Source: Macropodus opercularis
Lineage: Eukaryota; Chordata; Actinopteri; Anabantiformes; Osphronemidae
NCBI GenBank assembly: GCA_030770545.1
Contig: CM061096.1
Coordinates: 6,801,501 to 6,865,500, forward strand
DNA length: 64,000 nt
Reading direction: 5' to 3'
Under the pieces are notes generated by a model that saw only the letters and a program-made list of their open reading frames with translations, ran no database searches and had not been told where the DNA came from. Positions 48,501-61,115 of the stretch are shown here, piece by piece (positions within the stretch are counted from its first letter, which is position 1; every line of letters begins with the position of its first letter). A program made the translations under genes and the position numbers.

Positions 48501-51500
48501 AGACAGGTGCATTACGTCGCACGGGGGAGAGAAACGAAAGAGCTCTGAAATTACAGATCGGTCTTTGACGCCGAAGGGGATTCAGTAAGTGGCGGCGCAA
48601 GTGCAGAAGAAAGCATAACTGCCCAGGGAGAGGCTCCTTCATGCACTTTGCTGACATGATTAATGGTCCAGAGAAAACTGGTAGAACCCCAGCGAGGCTG
48701 TTTGGCCGGGAACCGACTGGCAGCATGAAGTAACTCAGTGACATCAAATAAACACATGAAGCACATAAATGGGTAATAAAACACGGTGACAAGCAATAAA
48801 TAATGAGTTCAGCCTGCTCAGCTTGTGATACGTTTGGAACGTAACAGAAAAATACTAATATTACACGACACATGGTGCATGTCATGTCATCACTCATTTA
48901 TATATAGAATTGCACGAACAGAGGAAAGAATGTAGGTTTAAAGTGAAATAAGAAGCAATGAAACAGAATAGAATTAAAATGACTAACGACGACGACGACA
49001 GTAAAATGATTGTTCATTTTTCTGTATTTAATTTAGATGCTGCTATATATATTTAATGCAATTGCATTTTCATGGTGAAGAGGAAAAATGCTAAAACAAT
49101 AAACTCAACTCAACATAGTCTAAATTATAAATAGCTTCACCTGACTCACATGTCACATGGTCACGTAGATCATGCTCTTCACGTGTCTGTGTAATGTTCC
49201 TGACACGGCCTCTTACCTGCTTTCCTTGGTGCAGGCATGGTTCCTTTGGTGCAGCTTGGCGTCAAGTGGGGAGGTGTTGCGATGGCAGTGCCTGTACATC
49301 TCTGGAGAGTCGCCCTTATTAACTTCCAAATGAGTGGGGAGGGGGGAAGCGCATTAGTTTTGGTGGGACGTAACGGTGACCCAAAGGGATGTTCCTGACA
49401 CATGAAACTGCCGATCGTTTCAGGGGGAGCGGGTTGATGGAGACAGGCGAGCGCCCGGTATATTCCAAGTATGCACATTTGCATACGCATGCCCTGAACG
49501 TGTGCGAGGGAGGCTCGAACACTTTCACGTGAAATAACGCAGAGCAAAAAGGTTTTAGTCAAAAAATGGGAAAAGACAAACTGCAGCCGTGTCAATTTAA
49601 AGCTAGAGTCTAACATCCCTGTGATATCTGGAGATTTTGGTGCCTTCGCTGAACTTAAATGGACCCTAATGGCAGCAGTGTGAGAGCAGGGTCATCCAGT
49701 ATTTAAGAGGGCAGCCAGCTACTCACTGGGGAGCTGTCGCCAATCTCGGATCCCATCAATCAGCGGCTTCTGTAAGTGCACTCTGGCAAAGAACTTGGGG
49801 GAAACTATACTGAACTTGGAAATGACAACTAGTCTATGTGCTCAGATGTTAAAAGTAGAAACTACTTTTAATTGAGAGCATATTTATTTCATCTTTGGGC
49901 TTTCCCCCCATATAAAATATTGACATTAAAAATACTATTGTTAAATCTACTATTGGTTCTATTATACAGCCGTTGCACTTTTCAGTAACAACATTTTTAA
50001 CATGTCTTGAGGTAGTTTTTCATCATTTCATCATCTGTGTCGAACCTCTTAAAGGTTAATTAATACAACCTAATTGGTAAAAACTGTCTGTCACCACAAA
50101 GCGTGTCGCTAATATAAGAAAACGTTTAATGACGCGCTGCCGCTGGGTCAGTGTCGGCTCCTATAATACCAGACACGTTTCAACACCTGCCACTTACTGC
50201 TGTCAGTGAGTGGGCTTACATGCTCTTGTACCATGACCTTTGCCTGTGTTCAGGGGTGCTACGAACAACATTATGCACTCAACAATCACCGTGTAATATC
50301 CCAGAGTGCCTGTTAATTATGCTATCAAGTTGCTTCATTATTGCGCATGAACACGGTGCAGCGGTGAGACGTACAGCACAATTAGTGGCCGGTGGGAGAG
50401 CGATCGCAGGGTAAGGCTGTAATCTGTGAATGCAAGCTGGGACGCTTTTCAGAGACTGACAAGATTTCCTCTTGTTGTTTTGTGGGGTCTCTTCTGATTG
50501 ACAAGGCAGGTGCTTCCTTCTTCTCATCTCCCTCTCAGTATTTTTGGCCATGTGAAGCTGGCTCTCAGTACACATACTGTGAAGCACCAGAGTGATTGAT
50601 GTCTCCGAAATAACTGCTGGTGGAGGAAGCGAACTACCTTTACTATCATCACCGCTGACTCTGGAACAGCTTATAACTCCCTGATATTACAACACGAAGC
50701 AAAACGCAGAAAGCGGATGAATAAACACATCAATTACAGGGTTTTTGGAAGGAGCCATAAATGAAAACAACTGTGACACATCTGGACTGTAGCTGGATCA
50801 TTCTAAAACCGAAATTAGAAGCTGGTTTAGGTTTACTTATAGAGATAAGAGCACAGACGGCCTTTCCTTCAAAGCACTCACAGTGTTACTGTCGTAAACA
50901 GCAGATGTGATAATGTGTAAAGGATGAATTCAACACAAAGAAGTGAAGTGTCCGACCCAACGAACTGTGCTGGAGATGTAGCAGAGTGGTACTTGATACT
51001 GGAAATGGACTGTTCACAGAGCAGGACGGTGTGTGTTTGTGTGACTTGCGGGTCTTTCTGAGAAACGCCCACGTGGCGATTGGATGGGAGCTACAGGGCA
51101 AAGGAGCGTTGAAGCCTGATGTTGAGGCTCCTAAAATAAAAAGATAACCCTCACGGTGTGACACTTGGACTGAAACTGGTCACGCTGACTGAGTGACATG
51201 TGGAAACGGGGAGGCCGTGTTTACACAAGGATTTTTGGATATTCTGTTTCTAAAGCTGTGTGGTTGTGAAGCTGTGACCCGACCCCCCCCCTCATCCCTG
51301 ATTCATGATTATAAATACACTGATAGGTGGTAAGGTGATGGAGCAAAAACACAGATGTTCACATCAGTTGTGGTCCATTATCACAGGCAGTCTGGCAGTC
51401 ACCTTTTAGTTTGGACTGGACCACCAGAGTTTCCTAACAGCTCAAATGTAGGGTCATTATAGAGTAGTGGGAAGGTTCTTTTAAACTGTTATGTTAAATC

Positions 51501-51616
51501 ACTGATCAAGTTTTCTATAAAAAAAGACCACTGATCATCATTAATGGCAATGTTGTGTGAGCTCTAGTCAGGGAGAGGTTCTGTGTGAGATCTGGGTTGG
51601 AGCAAATGATCTCAGC
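45513..51616. other. Gene-free stretch between the B30.2 gene and the retrotransposon relic
   Basis: I see no recognisable exon on either strand in about 6 kb. It contains an A run at about 47640-47655 and many short open frames without family resemblance. Distant enhancers or a non-coding RNA cannot be excluded from sequence alone. Confidence 0.45.
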
Positions 51617-51960
51617 TCACCACTTTCTGCAAGGAGAAGTCCAGTCCAGTCTCCAGTTGAGAGGCCCTGCAGCCGTCAGACAGATACGTCGGCGCTCACT
51701 GTGATCAGACCTGAACCTGACACAGCTGTCATGACTTATCAGAGAGCACAGCTGTGGGCTCACAACACAGCCCTGAGGAGAACCGATGCTCAGAGACGAC
51801 ACTGGAAGTGTTACCTCCCATCCTCACATACAGGGGTCTGTCATTAAGGAAGTGCAACAACCATTCACTCAGGAGGGTCCTGGAGTCGCGGTGGACCAGC
51901 GTGTAGACCATGTGCTGGGGTTGATTGTATTAGAGGCCAAACATAAGCTATGCGCCAGAG
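51617..51960 (-). mobile_element. Decayed non-LTR retrotransposon, reverse-transcriptase fragment
   Basis: Minus-strand frames carry broken blocks of a LINE reverse transcriptase in order: ASNTINPS (compare AFNTIQP), LSEWLLHFLNDRPLYVRMGG, then after a frameshift IGSPQGCVVSPQLCSLISHD (compare the GAPQGCVLSPLLYSLFTHD consensus). Frameshifts separate the blocks, so it is inactive. The next catalytic block (FADD) is not visible. It is a different element from the one at 5.6 kb and on the opposite strand. Confidence 0.75.
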
Positions 51961-52970
51961 TTGGGTGGAATACGCAGGTGAAGATTTTGTGCATATACAG
52001 TATAATAACGTGTGTGTACAAGGAAATGGTCAAGGAGAAAACTGAATGTATGTGTGCACAGTGATGTAAACTCCACTCAGTCTATATAAATATTTACAGT
52101 ATTACTATATAATGAAGTCTTTGGAGAGATATCAAAACACAAAGTCTGCAGACACTTCATTTAATTAGTACTGAATAAACTTGTTGGACGACAGCAGCAG
52201 CTGCTCTAATCCCAGCGTGGTTAAAGCTCTGACTATAATAAAGGATTAACTGTTGCGTGGAGGCTTTCCTGTTCAACTGTGGCAAACAAACACCTAAGTG
52301 ACTTCCGTTTCCTCCATTAATGAGACAAAGCAGTCAGTCGTCATCAGGTCATTATCGTTTGTACTAGAACATACGTGAACTACATTAAAAACAAAACATC
52401 TTAAAGTGAATGATGTCTTGTTCTGAAAGGGATGTGATGTTATTTCAAGTTTATTCCATGATTATGGTTTCTGACCATCATACACAGGTGGTACACACAA
52501 ACTCAACACTGGCAAATGTTGTATGTAAAGTACTTAGTAATTAGATGCATCTTAACGCACCAGAGTAAAGTTAGTTTTGCCAAACCTAATGACGTAATGG
52601 GCTAACATGCTGGATTAGTTTAATTACTGTACGCTGTGTGGTTATGATCAATAAAAATGTCACCGCTTTATTGTCGGTATACAATGTTTTTTAACAAGTG
52701 CAGTGCGTTAACAACCAAACCTGTGAAGCATCAGTCAAAAACAGAACAAAAAAATGACCAGAATTAAGAAAGTGAGTTAAAGTAATAAATACTTTATTTC
52801 CACATTAGTATTAAAATGCTGTAATCTGCAGGTCACGTTATCTCCTTTATATTGGACAGATTTCAGTGTATGTGACGCATTTTTTAAATAACATTATGTA
52901 CAGAAATTAACAACAGTTAGAGAATTATTGTTCAGTAAATCTTCACAAAAATGTTTGTTGCTGCGGGAGA
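51961..52970. other. Intergenic, then emc10 3' UTR
   Basis: No gene is recognised from 51961 to about 52780. A minus-strand AATAAA at 52793-52798 is the probable emc10 polyadenylation signal, about 175 nt past the distal stop codon. Confidence 0.5.
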
Positions 52971-55900
52971 TTATCGGCCACCTCCATTGGCTGCTCCTCC
53001 ACCAGCTCCTCCCCCAGATTGGTCCTGAGCACCAGACATCATCAAGAACAGAACCAGAGGCACAATGTACATCCACTAGGGAAATCGAGGAGGAAAAAAA
53101 AATGACTCAGTACAACAATATTTTTATAAAGAAAAAATTTAACTGTAATCACTTTATGTCCTTTCAAGAATTCCAGATTGGTCATCTCAGATTAGGTTCT
53201 TATTTCTAAACAGAAGAAAAGGTAAAGTGTAAAAAGGTGAGACACAGTGGAAATGAAAGCGTCAAGCACCAAACACAAGTTCAACATTTTCACATCAACA
53301 ATTAAAATCACAGATTTTACAGGATGACATCTCACTGTATTTTCAAGGAGATCATTTGGTCAATACTACATAAATTATGCTTTATTTGACTCTGTAGCTG
53401 ACTGAATGTGTTTGGTATTTGACCTGGAGACATTGCAACAGAAGGAACAAGTAAGTGGGTGTCAGTCTCTTCGCTTAGAAGTTAATACAATCTGACAGTC
53501 AGAAGCAGAGGAAGGGAAACAGAACGAGCTGCAATTAATATAACAGTACTTCAGTGGGATCAGCTCTGCTCTCTGCCTCCCCCTGCTGGGGGCTGTGCCG
53601 AATTGGTGACCATGAGGAAGATTGCACCTCCCAGAATCAAATACCACTGAAAAACAGCACAGCACTGAGTCAACAGAGGTCACTGGATGGAGCAAGCTAC
53701 ACAGCGCAGTGCAAAACAAGACAGGAAGATCATAAAAGAGCTCAGATGAGCCAAGCGATAGGACCCGACTCTGGGTTCTCTGTGGGGATGTTTCCAAATT
53801 CGTAGCTGGAATGAAGAAATGTTTTACCCCACCTGACAGGCTGGAATGTCACTGCAACGTAATGTTCACTGATTCAAACGTTGTCAATTTCTAAACTAGT
53901 AGCAAGGCCAATTCAGTTGTGCCTGCTATACACACAAGAGATTTGGGTTTAAGACTGTGAGGTCAATGTTCATAATAGTTGCTTTAATCTGTTGCCATGA
54001 CCTTAACACCATGATTGATCTCTTTATTTTCTGGTCACTACTGGGACTCCTTTAGTCTATGAACCACCAAGAACGGTAGAAGAATCTGCCTTTAACAACT
54101 TCAGAGCTGCTGGTGATACTAAAATATTTGTGCTGTTAAAGCAGCTTTAAACCCGACTGACTCAAGAAAATGGTGAGTGAATTCAAAAGACACAATCCAA
54201 GAAGAGCAATGTTCACACACTTTCACTTCAGGACATTCCTACTCTCCTGCTACAATTACATTAACATTGTTGCAGCTCTGACAGCAAAAACAAATGCAAT
54301 TTTCACGTTTTTATTTAGTATATTAATCTTTATAAATATCCGAGCCCAGTTACCGAAGCTAGAGAGCTTCTGTTCAAGCAGAACCTTATTTGCATTTTCA
54401 GTGGGAGTACTTACATATTTAGCAAAGAAAGATTTCTGCTCTTGTGGATTTTTCGCTTTCTTCTCAGATTCCTGTTCCATTCGTTCAAGGAAGAGAGCCG
54501 TCTCAGGTCTGAAAGATATATGACAATTAGCATTCAAATAAACCTGAGAAAGGTGCATCTGAAAGTAAGGATACAGAGAGACTTGCACTACTTATGATGA
54601 AATAATAACGTTAAGCTGCTAAACTAATGCATCTAGTGATAATAGAATCAAAAGGCATCTGAACAACCTACACAAGAGTGTATATTAGACATCACATATC
54701 TGAGTTAGTAAAGACAAGAGATTAAAAGACAAACCCAAAAAACCAACATACATACCCTGGTGCATTGACAGGAGCCATGATACTGAGTGTGGTGTTAAAA
54801 ACCTCAAGATCAACTTCATCCTCAACTTCAGTGCCCCTGCAGGCCCCAGGCAACGTCACTATGGAGACACCAATGAGGTAGCCGGAGACGTCGGTGTGGA
54901 GGGTGATCACGTCACTTAGATGGGACTCAACCATGGCACACTGAAGAGCAATTCAAATACAACTTTATGTTATGAAAAAAATAAATAAATAAATACACGC
55001 TTTTCAGAAAACTATCCTAATTAAGGAGAAGCGTAAAGAAATCCTTACAGCTCTGACGAAGGCCGTGAGGTAACCCTCCACCTGCTTGTCTGCCTGGAGG
55101 AAAACACGCGGCACCCTGATTCTATACAGACCGTCCACTGCAGCCACTTCCTGAGGAGTCATTCAAGGTCAAAAGAGAAACGTTACCCATCCACTATCAC
55201 GTCAGTTCAAACTTAACACATTTAACCATTCCTATATGGCTTCAAACCTCATTACAGAGAGATCTACCCTTTACAGAAGAAACCCAATGTGCACGTGTCG
55301 TCACATATCTGCGACAACTGGCATTCATCAGGGTGCATCCCTCCATCATCTGTCTACCTTCAGTTTGGTTCTGTCCTCCTCTGACAGCTGGCTCTGGCTC
55401 AGTGAGACGCTCGATTCCCTTCCAGCTTTTAGCATCACCGATCCACGAACCCGAAACCTCGCTACGTCATCTGCAAACAGATCGACATTGAACAGTAAAC
55501 ACACCTGGGCTTGTCACACTTTTACACGCACAAGCAACAAGTAAACGGATCCACAGGACCAGCGTGTGGTTTGTAGGTTTCTCGTGTCGGATGCTAACAC
55601 AAAGCGCCTAGTTAGCGTAGCCACATTAGCTGTAACGTATTGGACATCACTTTAGTAAACAAAAGCCTTCTCACCAACTTCAAATGAGTGTTCGAGGGGC
55701 ACAGAGAAGCCACTGAACTCAGTGTCCACGTTTTCGCCAACCTGAGAATGACAACACATAAGCCTTTATCTGTTAGTCGGTCACAGAGCTAATGCTAATG
55801 ATGATCACTCAGCTAACAGGTGCGGCTTCCTCTTAATCTAAATCAAACGACGGAGGCTAAAATGACAAATTCGCTCGCGTACCTTTCTACCGTTGTTACA

Positions 55901-55975
55901 GCAAACAACATCCACGCACACGAAAAACAAAAACGAGCTAAACAATGCAATTTTAAATGGTAGTAGCCAAGTCAT
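52971..55975 (-). CDS. emc10: ER membrane protein complex subunit 10, membrane isoform (7 exons, 252 aa)
   Basis: EMC10 is a luminal subunit of the ER membrane complex, which inserts tail-anchored and multipass proteins. Exons: 55975-55883, 55741-55675, 55470-55358, 55150-55049, 54940-54756, 54508-54415, then the distal last exon 53075-52971; total 759 nt, in frame. A signal peptide is seen in residues 1 to about 25 (ALFSSFLFFVCVDVVC). The luminal part has VPLEHSFEV, FLQADKQVEGYLTAFVRA and CAMVESHLSDVITLHTDVSG, with two cysteines (CAM and GACRG) as in human. NPQEQKSFFAKY leads into WMYIVPLVLFLMMSG, a transmembrane helix, and a glycine-rich tail ending GGGR. Human EMC10 ends the same way. The proximal last exon at 53646 is skipped in this form. 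Confidence 0.93.
53560..53646 (-). CDS. emc10: Alternative last exon of emc10 (short isoform, 246 aa)
   Basis: After a good acceptor (GTTTTTCAG), this 87-nt exon reads WYLILGGAIFLMVTNSAQPP, then AGGGREQS and a stop, in frame with the donor at 54415. It matches the remembered end of the human secreted isoform (YWHIILGGAVLL, then a proline/alanine-rich tail). A message using it would end here and drop the WMYIVPLVLFLMM helix and Gly-rich tail. No polyadenylation hexamer was pinned down close behind it. Confidence 0.8.
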   Translation of the reverse strand, partial: WYLILGGAIFLMVTNSAQPPAGGGREQS

Positions 55976-56100
55976 TTTAACAGGCACGAGAACCGGAAAC
56001 CTATAAAGAAATTTACCCCTACAACATTACCACGTCCGGTAAGTTCCATAATAAAAGCCTCCGGAAGCTTTTATTCTCTCTATTATAACTATAACTATTT
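55976..56100 (-). promoter_or_regulatory. emc10: emc10 promoter region
   Basis: The ATG at 55975 sits just downstream of TTCCGGTTCTCG, an ETS-like CCGG context (about 55992-55997), with a second CCGG at 56035-56038. No TATA box is seen. The transcription start is not determined. Confidence 0.35.
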
Positions 56101-59100
56101 CTTCGAATAGTTTACATTTTCACATGAAAAACGATTTCATTACAGATCGAAAAGAAGTAGACTTTTATACATATCTGATGACAATGTCAACCCCCACACT
56201 GTTTCATTTACATCACCATCTTGCCTAATGTAAATGATTGGCAGCAGAAATACATGTGACACTGGCAATGATCCCTAAAAACACAGACACACAGGGAAAT
56301 TTGTGCACCCTGAGCTATTTAAAACTTCCTACTGACCTACTTATGCTGTTTATGCATACCGCTCAAAATTAAATCACTTTTCACTTTTGTCTGTGTTTGA
56401 ACATGCCAGAGTTGTCATTTGCTGTTCCAGCGCTGATGCACAGGAGCATATTTAGACTTTGAATTCATATTTTTAGCATTCTGGTGTTTTTTTTTTTTTT
56501 TTACAGTAATGTTGTTTCCTGCTCTGCTGAAGGAATGCAACTAATGAACCAACTCTGAAAGTGCTGCTGTCTTGTGATGTCATGAAGTGATTCCTTGTGC
56601 AGTTTCATTTTCATCAAATAAAGGTATTCTGATTTCTACTCTAGACTGTCTGCAGATGAGTCAGATTAGTGATGTGCAAGTAGTGAAGTTGTTAAATGCC
56701 CATAGAAACAAAGTGTTTCTTGTACAGTTAATTTAACTATTTATTTACAGCACTGTCAGCTTTAATAGGCCATACACAAAATACAAGATTTCACTCCATG
56801 CCATTGCAACCAAACTCTGTGCTGTGTAATGTAGTAATGATCACCTTGAATCTAAACGCGCTGTCATATCCAGGGCCAGTAGAGGTTGCTAACGTACCAA
56901 AAAATACCCCAACCTTTCTCTCATCCCTCTCCCTTTGAATGAACTCTAAAAGTGCAATTTTATCAGCAGAGAAATAAATAATTTAAGTTCGGTAATGCTC
57001 TTGTTTTTAAATGCTTTAGTCAGCATTGTACTTTCTACCTCAGCTAAAGATTTATTTACCTTAATGTCCTTTTAAAGAGTTAATGTGTGCTGAATCACAC
57101 AGAGTGGACAATCTGCCGCAGCACTGATGTCAAGATTTACTGTAGATCAGTAGCTATGACGAACTGCATCAGGATGTTAGTGAGTGAATCTTCAGTGACC
57201 TCCTCATGTCCTCATTCCAATTCCACCCAAAGTTTTCTGTGGGTAAAAAAGGAGATTTGTTATTTATTACAGGCTATAAAACAAGGGAAGACAACTCTTG
57301 TAGTCATTTAATGCCTTGCCTCTCACCCCACAACCTTGTCCAAGCCGTTTAGCATAGACACATCAAGCTTGTAACATTACACTGTATGTAAGCAGGGACC
57401 TCCTATTGGCCTCCAGGCTTGATCGGTTTAGACCATGTAATCGCAGCATCCTCAGCCTCAGTCCCTCCAGGGCTTTTTTCTCTATTTGTGGATTCAGTGC
57501 TGTCCCTGGTGAACATGAAGAAAAATATAAGGTGATAATTTATTAAATACAATTAGCAGTTTGTCAGTGTAGAAGAAAATTTGCACATTTTGCAACCGAG
57601 TGTTTTGTAGAGTGACTAGTTTATGTTTAGGTGTTTTTGTGAATGCAACTTATTTTGCTAGAATGTGTGTAGCGCATGCAACTGAGGATTGTTTTTCTTG
57701 ATTTATGGCAGTGACTCAAATGTTGGTTTGCTACAGTAACTACAGTATGTCCCTTCATCTCAGCAGTTTAATTAGGAATGTGCTATGATATGTTGCATCA
57801 CCAAGTCAGATTTTATGGATTGTTATTCTTGCCTGATGCTGCCTGCTCCGGGTCTTTGCTTCAATTACTCATGTTACCAGATTTGCTGTTGACAGAACAG
57901 TTTAAGAGTCACTGTTGAGCAGGACATCTGTGACTTCACTGATAAAAGTCGTGACCATACGAGTTGAAAATGTACATCTGAAAACATTTGAAAACAGCGG
58001 TAGGTTTCTGCCAAATGTGATTCATGTGATTTATTTCTCCGTGCTTATTCCTGGCTGAAGAGTTCTGCTGACATGGAATAAAACCTCTGTGGATACAAGT
58101 GAAACGCATCCATCATTTTAAACTTCAACATTTCAGCCTCAAAGTGCTAAAGAAGTTTTAGCCCAGCTTTAATCTTTTAAAGTTTAGAATATGAAGAAGT
58201 CAAGACTCTTCATATTCTAGACTGCACTTTTGGACATCCAACTTGTTTTCACCTCTTTTTTTTATGTACAATGTTTTATAAAAGTATTGAGCTTTATATC
58301 TGACCTAACATTTGTCACATCACACACAGATCACTGACAAAATATGTCTGATAATGACCGAAACATCTGTCGTAACAGTTTTGCACTAAGACCACTGCTT
58401 GAGACTGTAAGTGCCTGGGTCTGAGCTCTTGTTCAGACTGAAGGTGAGGGGGCGCTCTGATGGAGCATGTGATTCCCCGGGGCTCTGCCTTTGAAACTAT
58501 GCAGGCACACACAGTATCTATTTCCCTTTACTGGGACAGCGCATTACTCTCTGTCACCTCCCTAAACAACGGTGTCACCTTACTATTCTTAGTCAAATAT
58601 GAAAGCATGTAAACACATAGCTATCACTTTTAAGTAAGACACTGTCATGTCCTGTCAACCTGCAAGATGGTAAAATGGAGCATCATGAAAAATGAGAGAG
58701 AAAGCCAACAACTGTTTTAAACAGTCAAAGTTTTACATAAAATGAAGCACGAGGCTGCCACAGTTTGAGGTTAATCACTAAAAACAAGACTCAGATAATA
58801 ATGACTGTCTGCTATGCTTATTTGTATACACTGACTGAATCAGGAGCGAACCAAACTGAGGCAACACTGTGTTCACAATCATATTTTGTCCTCGTTGGCC
58901 ATGACATACAGTAGAAGCATGGACATGGATGGTCATAAACCTTCTGAAGCCGAGGCAACATTTCATCTAATTCAAGTTATGAATCGAGAAAGGCTCCAAA
59001 AAATCTTAAAAAGGTTGGAAAAAGGTTAACACGGCGCTGAGCAGGCACCATCTTCATTCACCCCCTATTTTTACTACTAAGCAGACATAAAAAAAAAAAA

Positions 59101-60335
59101 CGATATTTTTAATTAGTTTTATGCTGATCAATGCTGCCCAATAATGAAAGCTTTAACATGTGGACTGGTGTGTATCAGTCACGGGGAAAGCCATTATGAA
59201 GGAGGAGAGGACCTGCTCCAGTTACTGGAGACTTAATATACACTTCAGTGAGTCTTAACTAATGCATGCATTAAATATCGCTGGTGTCACCCTCTTCAGC
59301 AGATCACTGAGTAATATAGGGCACCTATATGCGCTTTAAATCCACAATATATGAATAATTTTAGCACTTTCACAGAGATTAGCTGCAGTATAAATTGTCA
59401 CTGATGAACTGTGAAGGCATCACAAAGATTTATTAAAGATAATTCTACTTAAAGGTAATTTAATGTTAGAATATACAGTAGACTGAAGGACCTTTTATGT
59501 CCCATTTAAACAGCTCTCTATAATCTTCCTCCAGGGTATTTTGTTCTCCTTGAACATCTAAATCTCAAGCTGCACTTGCCTTCGATTAGCTGTTCTTCAA
59601 TTTCTAAATTTCGAAACTCATTCTATCTTAATTTCTCTCCTGTCTGGAAAAATGTTTTGTTACAACCAAGGTTACAGTTGCCTGTCCAGCATGGGCAGCA
59701 AGAAGAACAGTGCAGATTGTACAACAGCTAGAACAAAGAGAAAGTTAAAAGCTCCTCAAATGCATATTTTAACACTGATAATGTCCAGTCTTGGGTGAGA
59801 CATATCCTCATATCACCAAGATATGGAAAGTAGATTCAATTTACGTCAGATCATTAGTGTAAAAACATGCATATGGAGGCAGTTAAGGTCAACAACCTCG
59901 TCGTCCCTGCTGACCTGGCTCCCACTCTCAGAAAATTCACCCTGCTGAATCTACTGCTGAAGAGCAAACGGGCTTTCCCACAGAATGGCAAGTCTGTTCT
60001 CGCTTTGCTCTCTGCTGACTGAGAGGGGAGTTACACCTGAAGTCTGACATTTAAAAAAAAAAACAACAAGTTATTGATATTTAGTTTGGGACCATCCTTT
60101 GGAGAGTTCAGCTCACTCCCTGCTAGGATTTCCAACTCCCACACAAGTTTAACATTTAAATGGAAGAATATATTTCACGTTAGAAATGAAGACGGCTGCT
60201 GCAAAGCTGCTCTTTATTGTGGAGCCAAGCCCTAATTAGTATGAGCTCTGTCGCAGGTTTTAAGGCTGCATTTAGCTAAACATGCAATATTTGGTGAATA
60301 TATTAGTTAATGTTATTATAAGGCTAGGTTGACAA
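56101..60335. other. Intergenic, between emc10 and mybpc2
   Basis: About 4.2 kb without a recognisable exon. It contains a T run at about 56487-56503, a compact hairpin at 58181-58223 and AT-rich sequence. As the gap between two divergent genes it may hold muscle enhancers for mybpc2, but no specific element is claimed. Confidence 0.5.
58181..58223. repeat. Short perfect hairpin
   Basis: TAGAATATGAAGA (58185-58197) is the exact reverse complement of TCTTCATATTCTA (58207-58219). Four more pairs outside it (one of them G-T) extend the stem to 17 bp with a 9-nt loop. Confidence 0.85.
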
Positions 60336-60337
60336 AT

Positions 60338-60370
<33 letters not shown>

Positions 60371-60398
60371 AAATATATATATATATATATATATATAT
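60336..60398. repeat. (CA)n(TA)n compound microsatellite
   Basis: ACACACACACAC passes into two TA runs separated by AAA. It lies about 700 nt upstream of the mybpc2 start. Confidence 0.95.
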
Positions 60399-60989
60399 TA
60401 CCAAAATTGTATTTTCCCTCCAAGCTGTTGAATAGTGCACATCATTAATCAGTTTATACCTACATGTATGTTTGCAGGCACCCACTTCACTGACCTCCCC
60501 ACCCCAACATGCAACATGCTTTCTGTTAATAAATATTTCAGGTTTGCAGTTTAGTTGCATTTTAATGAGACAAGTCTTCGTATTTTGCAACCAGTTGTTA
60601 TGTTTTTGATGTATAATCTATGTGTGTGTCAGTCTATCCATCTAACCGGGAGGATTTGTACCTGTTAAACACTGGTCACTGCACCAGTCAAATTGCTAGT
60701 CAGAGCTGATTAACATCAGTCAGTTTATTAATGTTCGGCCTCTGGAGCCTAATGAGTTAATTAGCTGGCAAGTTTTCCCGAGGGCTGAGCTTTTCTTTAT
60801 GGCTCCGAGCTTCTTTTACGCCTGATGGTGTCTTCCTTCTCCTCCTCAAAGCTCTGCAGCTCCTGCCAGGGTTTCAAGTGACAGCCATTCTGTCACTCTC
60901 TTCCTTCCTTGTCTTGTTGGGAGGAGGATGAAGGGACTGGCAGCGGTACTGAATGTGCGTGTGTGTCTGTGTGTGTGTGTTCGAGGGGG

Positions 60990-61093
60990 GGTGCGGAGGT
61001 GATAAAAAGGGATGAAGAGGGAAATGCAGGCAGATTCGCAGACAAGACGTGAGGAAAGCGCTTTCAGAGGATTCACTATAAACAGACACAGAC
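60990..61093 (+). promoter_or_regulatory. mybpc2: mybpc2 core promoter and 5' leader
   Basis: GATAAAAAGG at 61001-61010 is a TATA-like element 84-93 nt before the ATG. It would place transcription start near 61030 and leave a leader of about 60 nt. TATA-like elements are usual in sarcomere genes. Confidence 0.45.
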
Positions 61094-61115
61094 ATGCCCG
61101 AGCCCAAGAAGCCAG
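61094..61115 (+). CDS. mybpc2: First coding exon of a myosin-binding protein C gene (partial gene)
   Basis: The exon reads MPEPKKP plus one base, followed by the donor GTAAGAC. Vertebrate MyBP-C proteins, thick-filament regulators of the sarcomere, start MPEP or MPEA in a very short first coding exon. MYBPC2 (fast skeletal) lies next to EMC10 on human chromosome 19q13.33, which selects this paralogue. Only 22 coding nucleotides are in the window, so the identity rests on the start peptide, the TATA-like promoter and synteny. The rest of the gene must lie past 64000. Confidence 0.6.

Noticed and set aside
48391..48897. A 168-aa minus-strand open frame
   Set aside because: No domain, no splice context, and composition (Cys, Leu, Phe scattered) typical of chance translation.
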